Of a DNA stretch of 64,000 bases, positions 34,073-45,197 are shown in pieces. Made by a program: the position numbers and the translations under genes. The first letter of the stretch is position 1; each line of letters begins with the position of its first letter. This DNA comes from Prosopocoilus inquinatus (lineage: Eukaryota > Arthropoda > Insecta > Coleoptera > Lucanidae). The DNA lies in assembly GCA_036172665.1 (NCBI GenBank), contig JAYKNF010000015.1:2170001-2234000 (forward strand), written 5' to 3'. The notes beneath the pieces are model-generated. The model was not told the DNA's origin. It was given only the letters and a program-made list of their open reading frames with translations, and made no database searches.

Positions 34073-37000
34073 TCATTCGGTCAACAGCCACGGTTCTCTC
34101 CTGTTGAGTCCTCTTAGCTCTTCGATTCGATGATGGCATATCTTTAATTCAATCATTGGACCGACGAAAGGGGGTACCAATTTTCGACTGGTGCCGGTAG
34201 CAGTTGGGTTTTGTTCGATCAGAACTAGGTCACCTTCTTTATATCTTTTGGGTGGCTTCCGTTTCTTATCAAAATACTTTTTCTGTTTGGACTGCGCTTC
34301 GCTTATTTTCTGCGCTGCCTTTTCTCTGGACGTAACCAAGTCATCCACTATTGATGGTATGGCAGCTACCTCATCTCGTAAAACTGAATCGGTTCCATAT
34401 CTGGGGGTGTATCCCAACATGAGTTGGCTAGGCGTTTTCCCCGTTGCATTGCTCACAACATTGTTTACTGAAAACTGAACCAGTCGTACCTGTTCATCCC
34501 ATCTTTCTTCTTCCAATGTAGCCGTCATCAAAGCTCCTAGAACAGTTCGATTTAATCGTTCGACCTGTCCATTGCTTCTAGGAGTTGCCACTGCACTCAA
34601 AATATGTCGGATGTTGTTCTGGTAGCAGAATTCTTTGAATTTCTTTGAAGTATAGCAGGTTCCTTGGTCGGAAATTATTTGTCTCGGAATTCCACGAGTC
34701 GCAAAAATGTCCTTGAAATATTCAACTAAATACTTGGTTTTAGTAGATGGGACTGCTCTCAGGAAAGCGAATTTAGTGAATCCGTCGATGCCAACTATGA
34801 GGTGAATATTACCTTTCTTGCTTTTGGGGAAAGGTCCTAGGTGATCGACATGAAACGTTCTTAGCGGCTCAGGGGGTCTATCAATGGAATGTAGAAACCC
34901 TTCCTTCTTTCCACTTTTGCGTTTATTGTACAAACAGGGAATGCAGCAAGAAATGTAGTTCTCTACGTATTTTCTCATCTTTGGAAACCAGCAGCTTTCA
35001 CACAGCCGGTATAGCGTCTTTTCAGTGGCAAAATGACCAAGATCGTCATGCGCTGCCTTAACTACTTGCTGTCTCATGCCTGCTGGAACAACCCATTGCA
35101 ACCCGCGGGCTGTTATCCGATACACACGATCGTTTCTTAGTGCATAATTCTTATAAATATTCTTTTCGTATTCGGTTTCAGGAACTTTCTTTAATACTCG
35201 GTGGATTTCTTGGATCTTCTCATCAGTTAGTTGTCCTGACAATATTCAATCGGCAGGCTCAATAGTCATAATACACTTGTATGTCGCTGTATTTTCAATC
35301 GTTACCGTACTCTTGGCTTGCTCTGAATTCTCGGGTGATATTGGGTTTCTACTCAGGGCGTCAGCATGACCCATTCTACCTCCCGGTCGATATTTTACAA
35401 CAAAGGAGTATTCTTGAAGCTGCAGCCACCACCTCGCAATTCTCGGTAAAAGTTGTTTCTTTTCACTGGTGGCCTTCAACGCGTTGCAGTCAGTGACCAC
35501 AGTAAATGTTATCCCCAATAGGTACGCCCGAAATTTTCTTATGCTTTCGACAACTGCCAACGTCTCGAGCTCATATGAATGATAGTTAGGCTCAGCTCCT
35601 ACAGTCTGTCGACTGTAGTATGCCACTGGATGGAGTCGTTGGTATAGGTGCATTTGCAACAATATTCCTGCTAATCCGATAGAACTCGCGTCTGTGTGTA
35701 ACTCTGTTGGAAGCGTTTCATCGAATATTGCTAATACTGGTCGTTCAATAAGTGACCCTTTCAATTTTCGGAAAGCGTTTTCTTCCTGCTCTAGCCATTT
35801 CCAAGCAACACTCTTTTTAGTTAAGTTAGTTAATGGTTTTGCAGTTATAGCGTATCCTTTTACAAAGTGTCGAAAATACCCTGTTAGCCCTATAAACTGT
35901 CTAACTTGGTGTACGGTTTTCGGTGTTGGAAACAATTCAATAGCCTTTATCTTTTCGTGACCAGGTTGTACCTTACCATCCTCTATTTCGAAACCCAAAT
36001 AACTCACAGCCTTTGTAAGAAACGAACATTTCTTCAAATTGAGAGTCAGGTGTTCTTTTCTGAAGATGTCCAAAATTTTCCGTAAATTGTCCAGCCCTTC
36101 TTCCACGGTTGTAGAGTGGAGCAAGACGTCGTCCAAGTATACTGCTGTATATTCTCTAGCTGGTTTAAGGATTCTATTGATGAAACGTTGAAAAATTCGA
36201 GGGGCATTCGTCAACCCAAAGGGTACTCGGTTAAATTCGTACTGACCACCGGGCGTCACAAACGACGTATATTTTTTAGATTCTTCCTTTAATGGGATCT
36301 GATAGTAACCCGATCGGAGATCAAGGCTGGTAAAATATTTGCCACCCTGCAGTCTATCAATTTGATCGTCGATTCTTGGAAGCGGCTGATTATCTTTTAT
36401 AGTCATGGTGTTAAGTTTTCGATAATCAATGCATAACCTCTGTTCCCCGTTCTTCTTCTTCACGAGTAAAACCGGCGAGCAATAATCAGAATCCGATTCT
36501 CTAACGATATTATGATCTACTAGTTCATTGACCATGTTCTTAACTGTCTCTTGTTCTGCCCGGGCCATTCGGTAAGGACGATACGAAAACGGCTGATTCT
36601 CTTTAAGTTGGATTGTCATCTCCGTGTTTTAGCGCAACCAAGTTCAGCGGTTGTGACCGCAAAGCAATCTCTATATTCGGTTAATAACTGAATTAATTGA
36701 TTTTGTTCGTCTTTGGTCACCGATCCAATTTTAATTTCGTCACGAGGGAGCTCTTCCAGGGATACTTCTTTCACTTTCAGAACCTCTTCGAGCTGTTGGT
36801 CATCTTCTTTGCATGGGTATGCCCTTACGAATATTTTCTGCGGTTTGAACATAATTTCATTTTCTGACAAATTAATACATGGTATCAACGTCGACTGTCC
36901 TGGCTGTAGTACGCGGAATGCAGTATTCTCGTCCTTCTTGTAAACGTACATCAGCCTCCACGAGTAAATCTCCTCTGTAGGTATCATTAATTACAGGGAC

Positions 37001-37468
37001 GTGTCCTAGATGTTCAGGTGGTATGATCAAGGCGCGTTCAATCGTCAAAGCCACTTTTGTGTTTTGCACAGAGTTCGCATCATCTCCAATTTTGTTCATA
37101 TTCCTAATAAAACGTAAACTATTCTTATCCTTAATTAAATAAATGTCTGGTAGTTCAGTAAAAGGTCTTCCAATCAGAACGGGCACGGCTTGAACATGAT
37201 CGGGCACAATATGTATTTTTACTTCTTCCTCGATATTATCAACATTTATCAGCAGGGTCGTAGAACCCAATGTGGTAGTGGTTCCTCCCCCATACCCTCG
37301 CAGATTGACCTTGTCTGAACTATCGTAACTTATACCTAAGCGATTAATTTCATCTAACTTAATTATATTACAAGAACTTCCTAAATCTATGTATGCAAAC
37401 GATTGCTGGCCGTTAATCAAAATATGTTTATAATATTTGTTGTTTGTTTTTTCATGGTCGGCTCCTAG
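34073..37468 (-). pseudogene. pol: Gypsy-2 Pol: protease, RT, RNase H, integrase; damaged
   Basis: The order is as in Ty3/Gypsy. Protease (37420-36872) has YIDLGSSCN, with DLG in place of the usual D-T/S-G. The frame shifts near 36930 and again near 36625. RT (36619-35246) has CIDYRKLN and YLDDVLLH (residues 161-164 of that frame), and RNase H has HTDASSIGLAG. A single TGA at 35246-35248 then interrupts the frame, with no readthrough-type context. Integrase (35242-34073) has the H-H-C-C zinc domain and the D-D-35-E triad in HVDHLGP, IISDQGT and NGQVERLN (133, 192, 228 of that frame). All catalytic residues other than the altered protease motif are present. With two frameshifts and a stop, this copy cannot make whole Pol unless some breaks are sequence errors. 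Confidence 0.9.
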
Positions 37469-37471
37469 TCA
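37465..37471 (-). promoter_or_regulatory. UGA CUAG stop-readthrough context at gag end
   Basis: The gag stop reads TGA CTA G, and pol continues in the same frame. UGA followed by CUAG is the strongest known context for stop-codon readthrough in animals and several RNA viruses. This would give a Gag-Pol fusion without frameshifting. Activity is inferred, not shown. Confidence 0.75.
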
Positions 37472-38374
37472 ATCAACTTGTTTAGGCTTTTCGACTTTTG
37501 GTGGTATCTTCTTATTTTTAATGTAACAATCCTTCTCCTCGTGTCCATATCGTCGACAGAATGCACAAGTTTTTCCCCCAGCTCTGCAGTCCTTCGCATA
37601 ATGCCCGGTTTTCTGGCACCGGAAGCATTTCACGGGGTCGTTGTGTTTCATTTTTATTGATGGAGTGAAGGACACTTTTGACGTCGTCGGTTTATATTTA
37701 GGTTTATCTCGGTGCTGGGAAGGCCCTAGCTTTCCATCAACCGAGGTCAAATACTGGTACAAAGCTTCAGGGGTGCGGTATCCCCCAGCTTTTGCTCCGG
37801 TTTTTACGACGATTTCATCTACGCCTCCAATAATGCAAGACACGGCATCTGAACCAGTGATTTTGCACACATTTACCAAAGATAATTTTTCGTGAAAATA
37901 TCTCGCGAAGCTTTCATCAGGTTTCTTTCGTCTTCTTAACATTTCCTGAAGGTCGTCACAGTATTCCCGCTGATTTGGGAAAGCGTTCTGAAGTTTCACC
38001 TTCCATTCTGGCCACGTATATTTGACCGTTGGTAACCCTTTATACCAGACCTGTGCAAGTCCCCTTAGTTTCGATAATGCAAAATAAATAACGGTTTCTT
38101 CCGTCCACCCAAATACTTCTCGCAACTCATCTACCTTCTGACACCATTTTTCGGAGGTTTGTTCCCGCTCCTCAGGATTAAAAATCGGTACTATATTTTC
38201 ATTTGGATAAACAGTTTTTGCCTTATGTTCAGTGCTAGACTTGATAAAGGTTGTCACAATCTCTGCCAAACGATCGATCGAATCTGACGTCGAACTACCC
38301 TGTGCGCTACTTCCCGAACCCGATGGTGTTGGGCTGGGCGCACGTCGTTTTCTGCCGCGCGGTCCTTTGTTCAT
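37469..38374 (-). CDS. gag: Gypsy-2 Gag
   Basis: This 301-aa Gag would form particles and bind RNA. It starts at the ATG 38374 with a basic, serine/proline-rich segment (MNKGPRGRKRRAPSPTP). The central capsid-like domain has WCQKVDELREVFGW and AQVWYKGLP. Two CCHC zinc knuckles close the protein: CFRCQKTGHYAKDC and CAFCRRYGHEEKDC. The frame is intact and ends in a TGA at 37469-37471. The next codons in the same frame continue without another stop into the protease, and the stop context is UGA CUAG. The stop is therefore probably a programmed readthrough site. Confidence 0.9.
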   Translation of the reverse strand: MNKGPRGRKRRAPSPTPSGSGSSAQGSSTSDSIDRLAEIVTTFIKSSTEHKAKTVYPNENIVPIFNPEEREQTSEKWCQKVDELREVFGWTEETVIYFALSKLRGLAQVWYKGLPTVKYTWPEWKVKLQNAFPNQREYCDDLQEMLRRRKKPDESFARYFHEKLSLVNVCKITGSDAVSCIIGGVDEIVVKTGAKAGGYRTPEALYQYLTSVDGKLGPSQHRDKPKYKPTTSKVSFTPSIKMKHNDPVKCFRCQKTGHYAKDCRAGGKTCAFCRRYGHEEKDCYIKNKKIPPKVEKPKQVD

Positions 38375-38573
38375 GTTTCAATCTTTGTTCACCTTTATTC
38401 GGAATTGGGAGGAAAATAATTAGAATAATATACATTAAAAACAAATACACACATAAATTCGATTTGTAAATCATTTGCTTAAGACAGGAAGTAATCAGAC
38501 CTCTGTCCCGTCATATTGTTTTAATTATAAGCCCCGTAACACCTCGCCAAACGCGATTAAAAATTCTAGTATC

Positions 38574-38585
38574 ATCCCACTTCTG
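38574..38585 (-). promoter_or_regulatory. Gypsy-2 primer-binding site, tRNA-Leu-like
   Basis: On the minus strand CAGAAGTGGGAT lies just inside the 5' LTR. It matches the complement of the acceptor end of leucine tRNA (TGGTGTCAGAAGTGGGA) without the first bases, so priming may start slightly inside the tRNA. This is an inference from the motif alone. Confidence 0.5.
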
Positions 38586-38592
38586 AAAATTT

Positions 38593-39620
38593 TATAACCT
38601 ATCTTTTGAAAATTTTAGCAAATTCAACCAAATTCCGCCTTTTACTTATTTATTTATTATTATTATTATTTTTTTTTTTATGTCAAGTATTGATAGAATT
38701 TAATCAGGATTATTTACGGTCGAACGGAAGGGCGTCGTCGTCGGCGAGGTGTTCCTGTTTCGTGGTTTGATTAGACGGGATTTTACCTGTAAAAGAAAAG
38801 CAACCTGAGCATTCTGGTCATCCACGATTATTGTAAATATCAGGTTACGTAATTTAATGCTCAATCTAGTACTATTGGTTCACCCATCATCAGCTAAACA
38901 AATAAGTTCGGTTCACCCGAAAATTGCTAAACAAATAAGTTCGGTTCACCCGAAAATTGCTATGTCCTTGGTATCCAGGTGCGCTCGTGCGCGCGGATCC
39001 CCCGCGAACGGAGAAGGTGCATGCGAAACCGTCCAACGGCTCCCCCGTGCCCTTATTTTGACAACCCCCGGGTCACTAGCGCCTGCGGTTATATTTCTAC
39101 AACCCCCGGGTCGTCTAGCGCCTGCGGTCAACTCCGCCGTGCGAATCCCCCACGTCACGCCGCTTTCCGGCTAGGACGACTAGCTTATTATCTAATTCAA
39201 AATCAAGCTCAAATAAAGCATGCTCCAGATCTGCCTTTTACCAAAATAGCAAGAATAACAAAAATAATAATAATAACAAGAATAACAAGAATAACAAGAA
39301 TAACAAGAATGCTCTGTGAGAAAACTCACCTTTACTTTGGCCTGCAGAAATCAAGCACTATCACGACCCTCTGGCACAACACACACAAGTCAATATACGA
39401 CTTTATAATGCGTTTCGAATAATTTCAGCTTTCGGTCCGTTGCTTATTTTGCTTAGGCCGCATTAATGTATTACCGCTGATCTCGTATTTCTTTCTAAGC
39501 CGTCGGTTAGTCATCGAAAGGTTACAGTTTTGTTTGTTTTAATAAACAGTTTTCGATAGCGCAGCATCGCCTCGCACGTTCGGATATTAAATCATTTGAG
39601 CAAAAATAATATTTCTTACA
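38593..39620 (-). repeat. Gypsy-2 5' LTR
   Basis: This is the near-identical partner of 32898-33924. It has the same internal tandem repeats and is followed by the GATG target copy. Confidence 0.93.
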
Positions 39621-39624
39621 GATG

Positions 39625-40560
39625 TAAATAGTAAATTATAATTTAATGGGAGAAAGGTACAGTAATTGTAATTCGACAGCAAGTCATCAATTCATAAATT
39701 GTTATAGTAATCTGAGACAAACTATGGCCTACCTTTATCAAAAATGTATTTGGACATACGGCATTGAAGTATGGAGAAATTTATATTTATAAATAGACCA
39801 AAAGTGTTTGATTGGTGAAATTTTTTTAAAAAAATTCATTGACAACGAACGGAGAAACAGAGTTTTGAAGTTTTAATCAGGAGCGTTTTTGTTGGAATCT
39901 TGTTACACAACATATAAAATTTATCGCACATCAAGGTTAATAAAAATATGAATGACACACAAATTATATGAAAATTTGTTGATAGGTGAAATGATGTCGC
40001 TCTGTCACTCTTCTAATTTGATTATTCTTAAAAATATTTAATATTATTCTTTCGCAATTTTTCGCCAATTTACTTTAACTTCCTTTTCTTAAAAAGGTAA
40101 GCTTGGCTGAGCCCTTGCTATCATTTTTTAATTTATCACACATCGAGGTTAAGTATGTAAATTTTCACTGTTTAATTGTTACTTAGCTTTTAGTACAAAC
40201 ATTTAGAAATTATAATTTTGCGAACACGGCCAGCTTGTTCTTGCATAATGATATGAACATAGTGCAAAAGAAAGAAAAATCTCAAGTACAAGCTCTTCCA
40301 ACTCTGTTGTGAATCTTGTTAAATTTATCGCACATCGAGGTTGAGGTTAATAGGTTAACAATGAACGTCATGCAAATTACAGGAAAAGCGATGTTGAACT
40401 TTTAAAGAAATTTAGAAGCACCAAACAAAAACAAACTATAAATTGGTTTAACTAATAATTATGCTTACAAATATAAAACTGTAAATCTACCTACTTGCTT
40501 GCAATGAAAAATAGAACTATAACTTATACAACACTTTGCACATAACTAACGAGAGAAGAC
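39625..40560. other. no gene; three spaced copies of a 20-bp motif
   Basis: AT-rich DNA. The motif TTTATCGCACATCGAGGTTA or a close variant occurs at about 39919, 40132 and 40323, roughly 200 bp apart. This suggests an old tandem repeat. Confidence 0.5.
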
Positions 40561-40671
40561 CTGTCACGTATCACAGTATGTTTACAACGGAAGGATTCCA
40601 TTGAATTGTTTGAATCTCTTGTAGATAAAGATATATGCTGTAATCAAAGTAAATTTGTACAGTGTAGTGCA

Positions 40672-40776
40672 AACCAGAGCGGAAACGGCGCGATGGCGAT
40701 GGCGCGGCGGTGGTGAATTTGTTGCTCACCACCGCTACCGCCATCGCGCGAATTTCCGCTCTGGTTTGTGCGCCGC
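40672..40776. repeat. GC-rich 105-bp hairpin
   Basis: The left arm starting GCAAACCAGAGCGGAAA is matched in inverted orientation by TTTCCGCTCTGGTTTGTGC. The two runs GGCGGTGGTGA and TCACCACCGC sit on either side of a short loop. It stands out in AT-rich surroundings and may be a minimal foldback element. Confidence 0.8.
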
Positions 40777-40910
40777 TTAAGTTATGAATGTGCAGCAGCA
40801 TAAAATAAAAAAAGTTGCTTAAAAATATGATTTTATTTCTATCACCTACAACAGAAAAAAGTATAGATTAAAATATGCATTAAAAAGAATAAGTAATAAT
40901 TCTACGCTGT

Positions 40911-41207
40911 TAACATATAAATGCATACATTTTTAATATTTTGGTATCGAAAATAATATATATATTTATGATGCTAATAATGATAAAAATAAACAACAAA
41001 CGCATCTCATTTATAATTGGTTATTAACTTGTGTTACAAAGCAGTTATCATTTGCTTTTAACATATAAAAAATGCATACATTTTTAATATTTTGATATCG
41101 AAAATAATATTTATGACGCTAATAATGATAAGAATAAACAACAAACGTATCTCATTTATAATTGTTTATTAACTTGTATTACAAAGCAGTTATCATTTAT
41201 TTTTATG
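40911..41207. repeat. two-copy tandem repeat, period about 148 bp
   Basis: Both copies run from TAACATATAA through GCATACATTTTTAATATTTT to CAAAGCAGTTATCATTT, with few differences. Confidence 0.85.
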
Positions 41208-41257
41208 TTTATATTGCTTACGTACTAATTTATACAATTAGGTATGGAATTAATAAA

Positions 41258-41400
41258 AAATTTATAAATTTGCGCAACAACTGTCAAATAAAAATAAAAA
41301 TACTTGTACTTTTAGAATATCATCTTTATTTTTGTATTTAATAAAAGTTTTATAATATTATTTATGAATTTGCGAAACAACTGTCAAAATAAAATAACAT
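41258..41400. repeat. two-copy tandem repeat, period about 101 bp
   Basis: Copies share ATTTGCGMAACAACTGTCAAA followed by an AT-rich tail. They are more diverged than the 148-bp repeat just before. Confidence 0.65.
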
Positions 41401-41685
41401 ACATGTAACTACAGAAAATCATCTTTTATCAATTTGCATAATTAAAAATGAATTAATACATCCAGAATTACATTTCCATTATATCACGATGACCGAACAA
41501 TATACATATAACAAAATTACAAAAAATCCGTTTTTTTCGAAATATCTAGCCAGCCTTAAACTTTAAGTAAGAAACAAAACATTAAACTGACCACCTAAAG
41601 CTACAAATCTTTCTCCATTTAACTGTCTCCCTAGCTCTGCTAGTTTCCAAGATCCCCATGCTAAACATCGAAAAAAACTCACCCC

Positions 41686-42904
41686 GTATATTTCGCAGGA
41701 ATTTTGAATAATCCGTATTTTTGCAAAGACCCTAGTAATTTTGCAAAACACCGAGTTAATGTGGAATATATGCACTGTTATGCAATGTTACTAATAAAAA
41801 CAAGTAATTTTGCAAAATTCCCAAGCACATTCATAATATTGAATACGCGTTGATGTTTATGCAATCTTACTATAGGATTTTAGTTATTTTGCAAAAATTC
41901 TAATATATTTCGGTAAGATTGGGTACTTCTTAAAGATTAACCAACATTATTCATCATCTTTAAAAATTTTGCAAATATGGTTTTAGTAATACCTAGTATT
42001 AGCTTTGTTTTCAAATTAGAAAATATAAGATAATTATTGTCGGTAACGTGTATACTTTTTTTACTTTATTAATCTGTTGTACTAGAAATTCGATAGTTAT
42101 TTATGAGAACTTGTGTTAGAAACCATCAGTCGAAGACGAGTGTTTATTTATTCTAAGTGACTGACATCAGTCTTCAACTTAATGCCTATTTGCAATAAAA
42201 AAGCATTTAACTTCTTTTTTTTGTTTCACGCTAACTCCATTGTAACCTATTGTCATAATAACCAAATTAGGCTCAATTCTCAAGTGGGGAGCGCGTCACG
42301 TCGCGTCATTTTGATTCCTATGCTTTTACATGTAATTTTTTGACACAAAATGCGGCGAAATAAGAATAACTCCATTTAAAACCATGAAAACTTGAAGAAG
42401 CAGCAAAATCACACGACGGACGCGCTGCGTCATTTTGCTGCCTCTAAAAATTGTCATGGTTTTAAATGAAGCAATTCTCACTCGGCAGCATTTTATGTCA
42501 AAAAATTACATGTAAAAATATGACGCGACGCGATGCGCTGCTCGGGTGAGAATTGAGCCTTAAAATGTTTCAATTACTAGTAGAACTGACTAATAAAGTA
42601 AAACAGTAAATACGTTATCGACAATAATTGCCGCATATTCTCTAATTTCAAAGCTAAGCTAACGTGGTTAAACTTTAAAAGGTACCCAATCCTATCGAAA
42701 TGCATTACAATTTTTGCAAAATTACTAAAATCCTATAGTAAGATTGCATAAACAGCAACTCGTATTCAATATTACGAATGTGCTTGAGAATTTTACTAAA
42801 TTACTTGTTTTTATTAGTATGTTAGCATAAGATTGCGGTATTTTGCAAAATTACCAGGGTATTTGCAAAAATACGGATTAGTTAAAATGCCTGCGACATA
42901 TACA
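41686..42904. mobile_element. 1.2-kb foldback element with a nested MITE
   Basis: The left arm (from GTATATTTCGCAGG) and the right arm (inverted, GTATATGTCGCAGG) share long runs such as AATCCGTATTTTTGCAAA and GCAATCTTACTATAGGATTT. The arms run about 41686-42110 and 42565-42904. The centre is occupied by a second palindrome (42270-42559). There is no coding sequence. Confidence 0.85.
42270..42559. mobile_element. 290-bp palindromic MITE, TTA target duplication
   Basis: The ends are GGCTCAATTCTCA and TGAGAATTGAGCC, with TTA immediately outside on both sides (42267-42269, 42560-42562). The arms match over most of their length around a centre near 42415. A TTA duplication suggests the PIF/Harbinger group. 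Confidence 0.85.
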
Positions 42905-42906
42905 TA

Positions 42907-44200
42907 TGTAGATCAATAATAATAATAATATTTATTGTTGATAAACATTCCAAGGGAATTTTCACACGTCAAAGGAAAGTATCAAAAACAACAAGGATAT
43001 TACAAAGCGTACAAGGCATAGTAAAAGTCAAATATAAATACATACTACGGCCACAACATACACAATAAAGAAAATTTGAGAGGTAGTCATTATTTAAAAA
43101 ATTCATCAATATTGAAGAATGCTTTTTGCAAGAGATAATTTTTTATGGTGGTTTTAAATTATAGAGTTGTAAGAATTTGAATATTGTGTGGTAAAACGTT
43201 AAAAAATGTAATACCAAAATAATTGACACCATCTCTCGACCTCTGTATTCGACTATGATTAGTTAACAAATCATTCTTGTTACGGGTATTGTAACTGTGA
43301 AAATCTTCAGTTCTTTTATAAAATGATAAATTGTTTTTATATGTAGCAGACAGGTAAATATATATAACGAAGGAAACGTCAATAATTCAAATTCAATAAA
43401 TTTAATGATATTTTATGACATGTGAGAGTAGAAATTTGCGTAATATGCTTTTACTAGCGTTTCAAAAGGGACAACATTTTTTAGATTACGTAGCATAAAG
43501 ATAGCAATATTAAGTTTTTTTAACAGTTGTGAGATATGCTCCATCCACGTTAATTTCGAGTCCAAATGAATACCTAAATATTTAACGGGTGCAGTCTGGG
43601 AGTCGAGTGGGCGAAGAGTGAAGATCATTTTTTGCGTTTTTGCTGTGTTAGTGCTTAGCAAATTAGAATAAAACCAATCCAGAACGTTCACATGTGTGTT
43701 CCTTGCCTGAGAAACTAAAATTTCAAGGGAATTGCTCTTACAGAGTGTGCAAGTATCATCTGCAAACAAAACTATCTTGGCATTGTCTGTTATTTTCGAC
43801 GATAAGTCATTTATAAAAGTTAAGAATAAAATTGGGCCAAGAACAGATCCTTGTGGAACTCCGTGTTTAATAGAGAGTCTAGCTGATGACTTGTTGTTAT
43901 ACGTAACATACTGTGAGCGTCCTACGAGATATGAATTGATTAGATTTAGGCTCTCATTGCCAAAATTTAAAAATTGTAGTTTGCGTAAGAGTAGATCGTG
44001 GGACACACAGTCAAACGCCTTGGTGAGGTCATAGAATGAAGCTTGCGCATAGCATTTTTCTTCGAAACATTCTTGAATGTAGTCGACTAAACTGCAGATA
44101 GCTGCAGAAGTAGATTTGTTTTTTCTGAATCCAAACTGAGACCGATCAAGTAGATTTTCTTGCTCAAGGTACGCCGATATTTGAATCTTAAGCACGATAA
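42907..44200 (-). pseudogene. LINE (Jockey/CR1-like) RT, 5'-truncated
   Basis: On the minus strand the frame 44195-43413 is open and has SQFGFRKNKST, FYDLTKAFDCVSHD, HGVPQGSVLGPILF and the catalytic FADDTCTL, then KYLGIHLDSKLTW. Downstream with stops, the C-terminal block SRDGVNYFGI is recognisable near 43240. The element ends in an ATT-type microsatellite (42907-42932, read on the minus strand), which fits a LINE 3' tail. The endonuclease and early RT are missing, as usual for 5'-truncated LINEs. Confidence 0.88.
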
Positions 44201-44264
44201 TAGCAGAGTCGAGAGTCGATTGCCGATTCCACGAAAACCGCCATGCGTGTCTTCAATCTAAGCT

Positions 44265-45095
44265 GTTTTTTTTTATTATCGACTTTTATAAAAAAATTAT
44301 TGAGGCAAAACGCTTCAGCATCCCTTAAAATTAAATTGGGAAATGTTAAATGAAATCTATCTTGAACGGTACACTGCGTGGACATCGAGAAATGATGACC
44401 GCTTAAGAGTAAAGTGTCCTTATTTTACAAGATACAGAAAAATATCACAAGAATAAGCTAGATATGAAATTACAGCCTCTTATCTCAAAAACAAAAAAAA
44501 AATACAATTTATTATTACAATTTTTTATACACCTTATATTAGGAAATAATGGCGGGAATAATATGAATAGAAAAATACGAAATTCGTTCTTATTTCTCAA
44601 TTAGTTTATTTAGTTCTAATGATTATTTCAATAAATTACTATTATGCTACAAAAAAGCGCCAAAGTTTCGGAACGCATTGAAATAATTAATAAATAAATG
44701 AAATAATTGAGAAATAAGAACGAATTTCGTGTTTTCATATTCGTAGTGTTTTAGTGGTCACTTTAACCCCATCAGTATTTCCTAATGCAGTATGTATAAA
44801 GAGTGGTTCACAATAAATTGCGATTTTTTATTTTTGAGATAGGAGGCTGTAATTTCATAACTGGTCATAACTTTTAATTCTAAACAACTTATTGCTTATT
44901 TTTATGACGTTTTCCTGTATCTTGTAAAATAAGGGCACTTTACTTTTAAGCGGTCTACATTTCTGGGTGACACCACTGTATACCGTTCAAGATAAATTTG
45001 ATTTGACATTTCCCAATTAGATTTTAAGGAATGCAGAAGTATTCTGCCTCCATACATTTTTATAAAAATTGATAATAAAAAAAAAATCCCATTTG
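44265..45095. repeat. foldback element, arms about 370-420 bp
   Basis: The left arm (44265-44630) is matched inverted by 44675-45095. Blocks in common include AATTGGGAAATGT, TATCTTGAACGGTA, CCTTATTTTACAAGATACAG and CGAAATTCGTTCTTATTTCT. The right arm has a 40-base insertion relative to the left. Frames inside the arms (44385-44188, 45138-44902) carry no motif. Confidence 0.85.
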
Positions 45096-45125
45096 TAGCA
45101 CACTTTTTCAAAGTCATTGTATGTA

Positions 45126-45197
45126 CTGGTTGTCTCAACCTACGAAGGAGATTGAAAGGGCATTGTAGGAGATCAAAATAACGCTTTTTTCTTAGTT
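45126..45197 (+). repeat. orphan terminal repeat of the 55-kb transposon family
   Basis: CTGGTTGTCTCA followed by CTACGAAGGAGATTGAAAGG after a TA matches the ends at 55114 and 57289. It stops where the 311-bp repeat starts, so it is only a broken end. Confidence 0.7.

Larger units (their letters stand above)
32898..39620 (-). mobile_element. Gypsy-2: full-length Gypsy LTR retrotransposon
   Basis: LTRs of about 1,027 bp flank a minus-strand gag-pol, and the 4-bp target GATG repeats at 32894-32897 and 39621-39624. In element orientation the LTR begins TGTAAG and ends GTTATA, which is TG...TA rather than TG...CA; the target duplication fixes these ends. The LTRs differ by only about three substitutions and one homopolymer indel, so the copy is young. 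Gag is open, but pol carries frameshifts and a stop. Confidence 0.95.

Noticed and set aside
40571..40801. 76-codon minus-strand frame over the GC-rich hairpin
   Set aside because: Its only notable composition comes from the palindrome itself.
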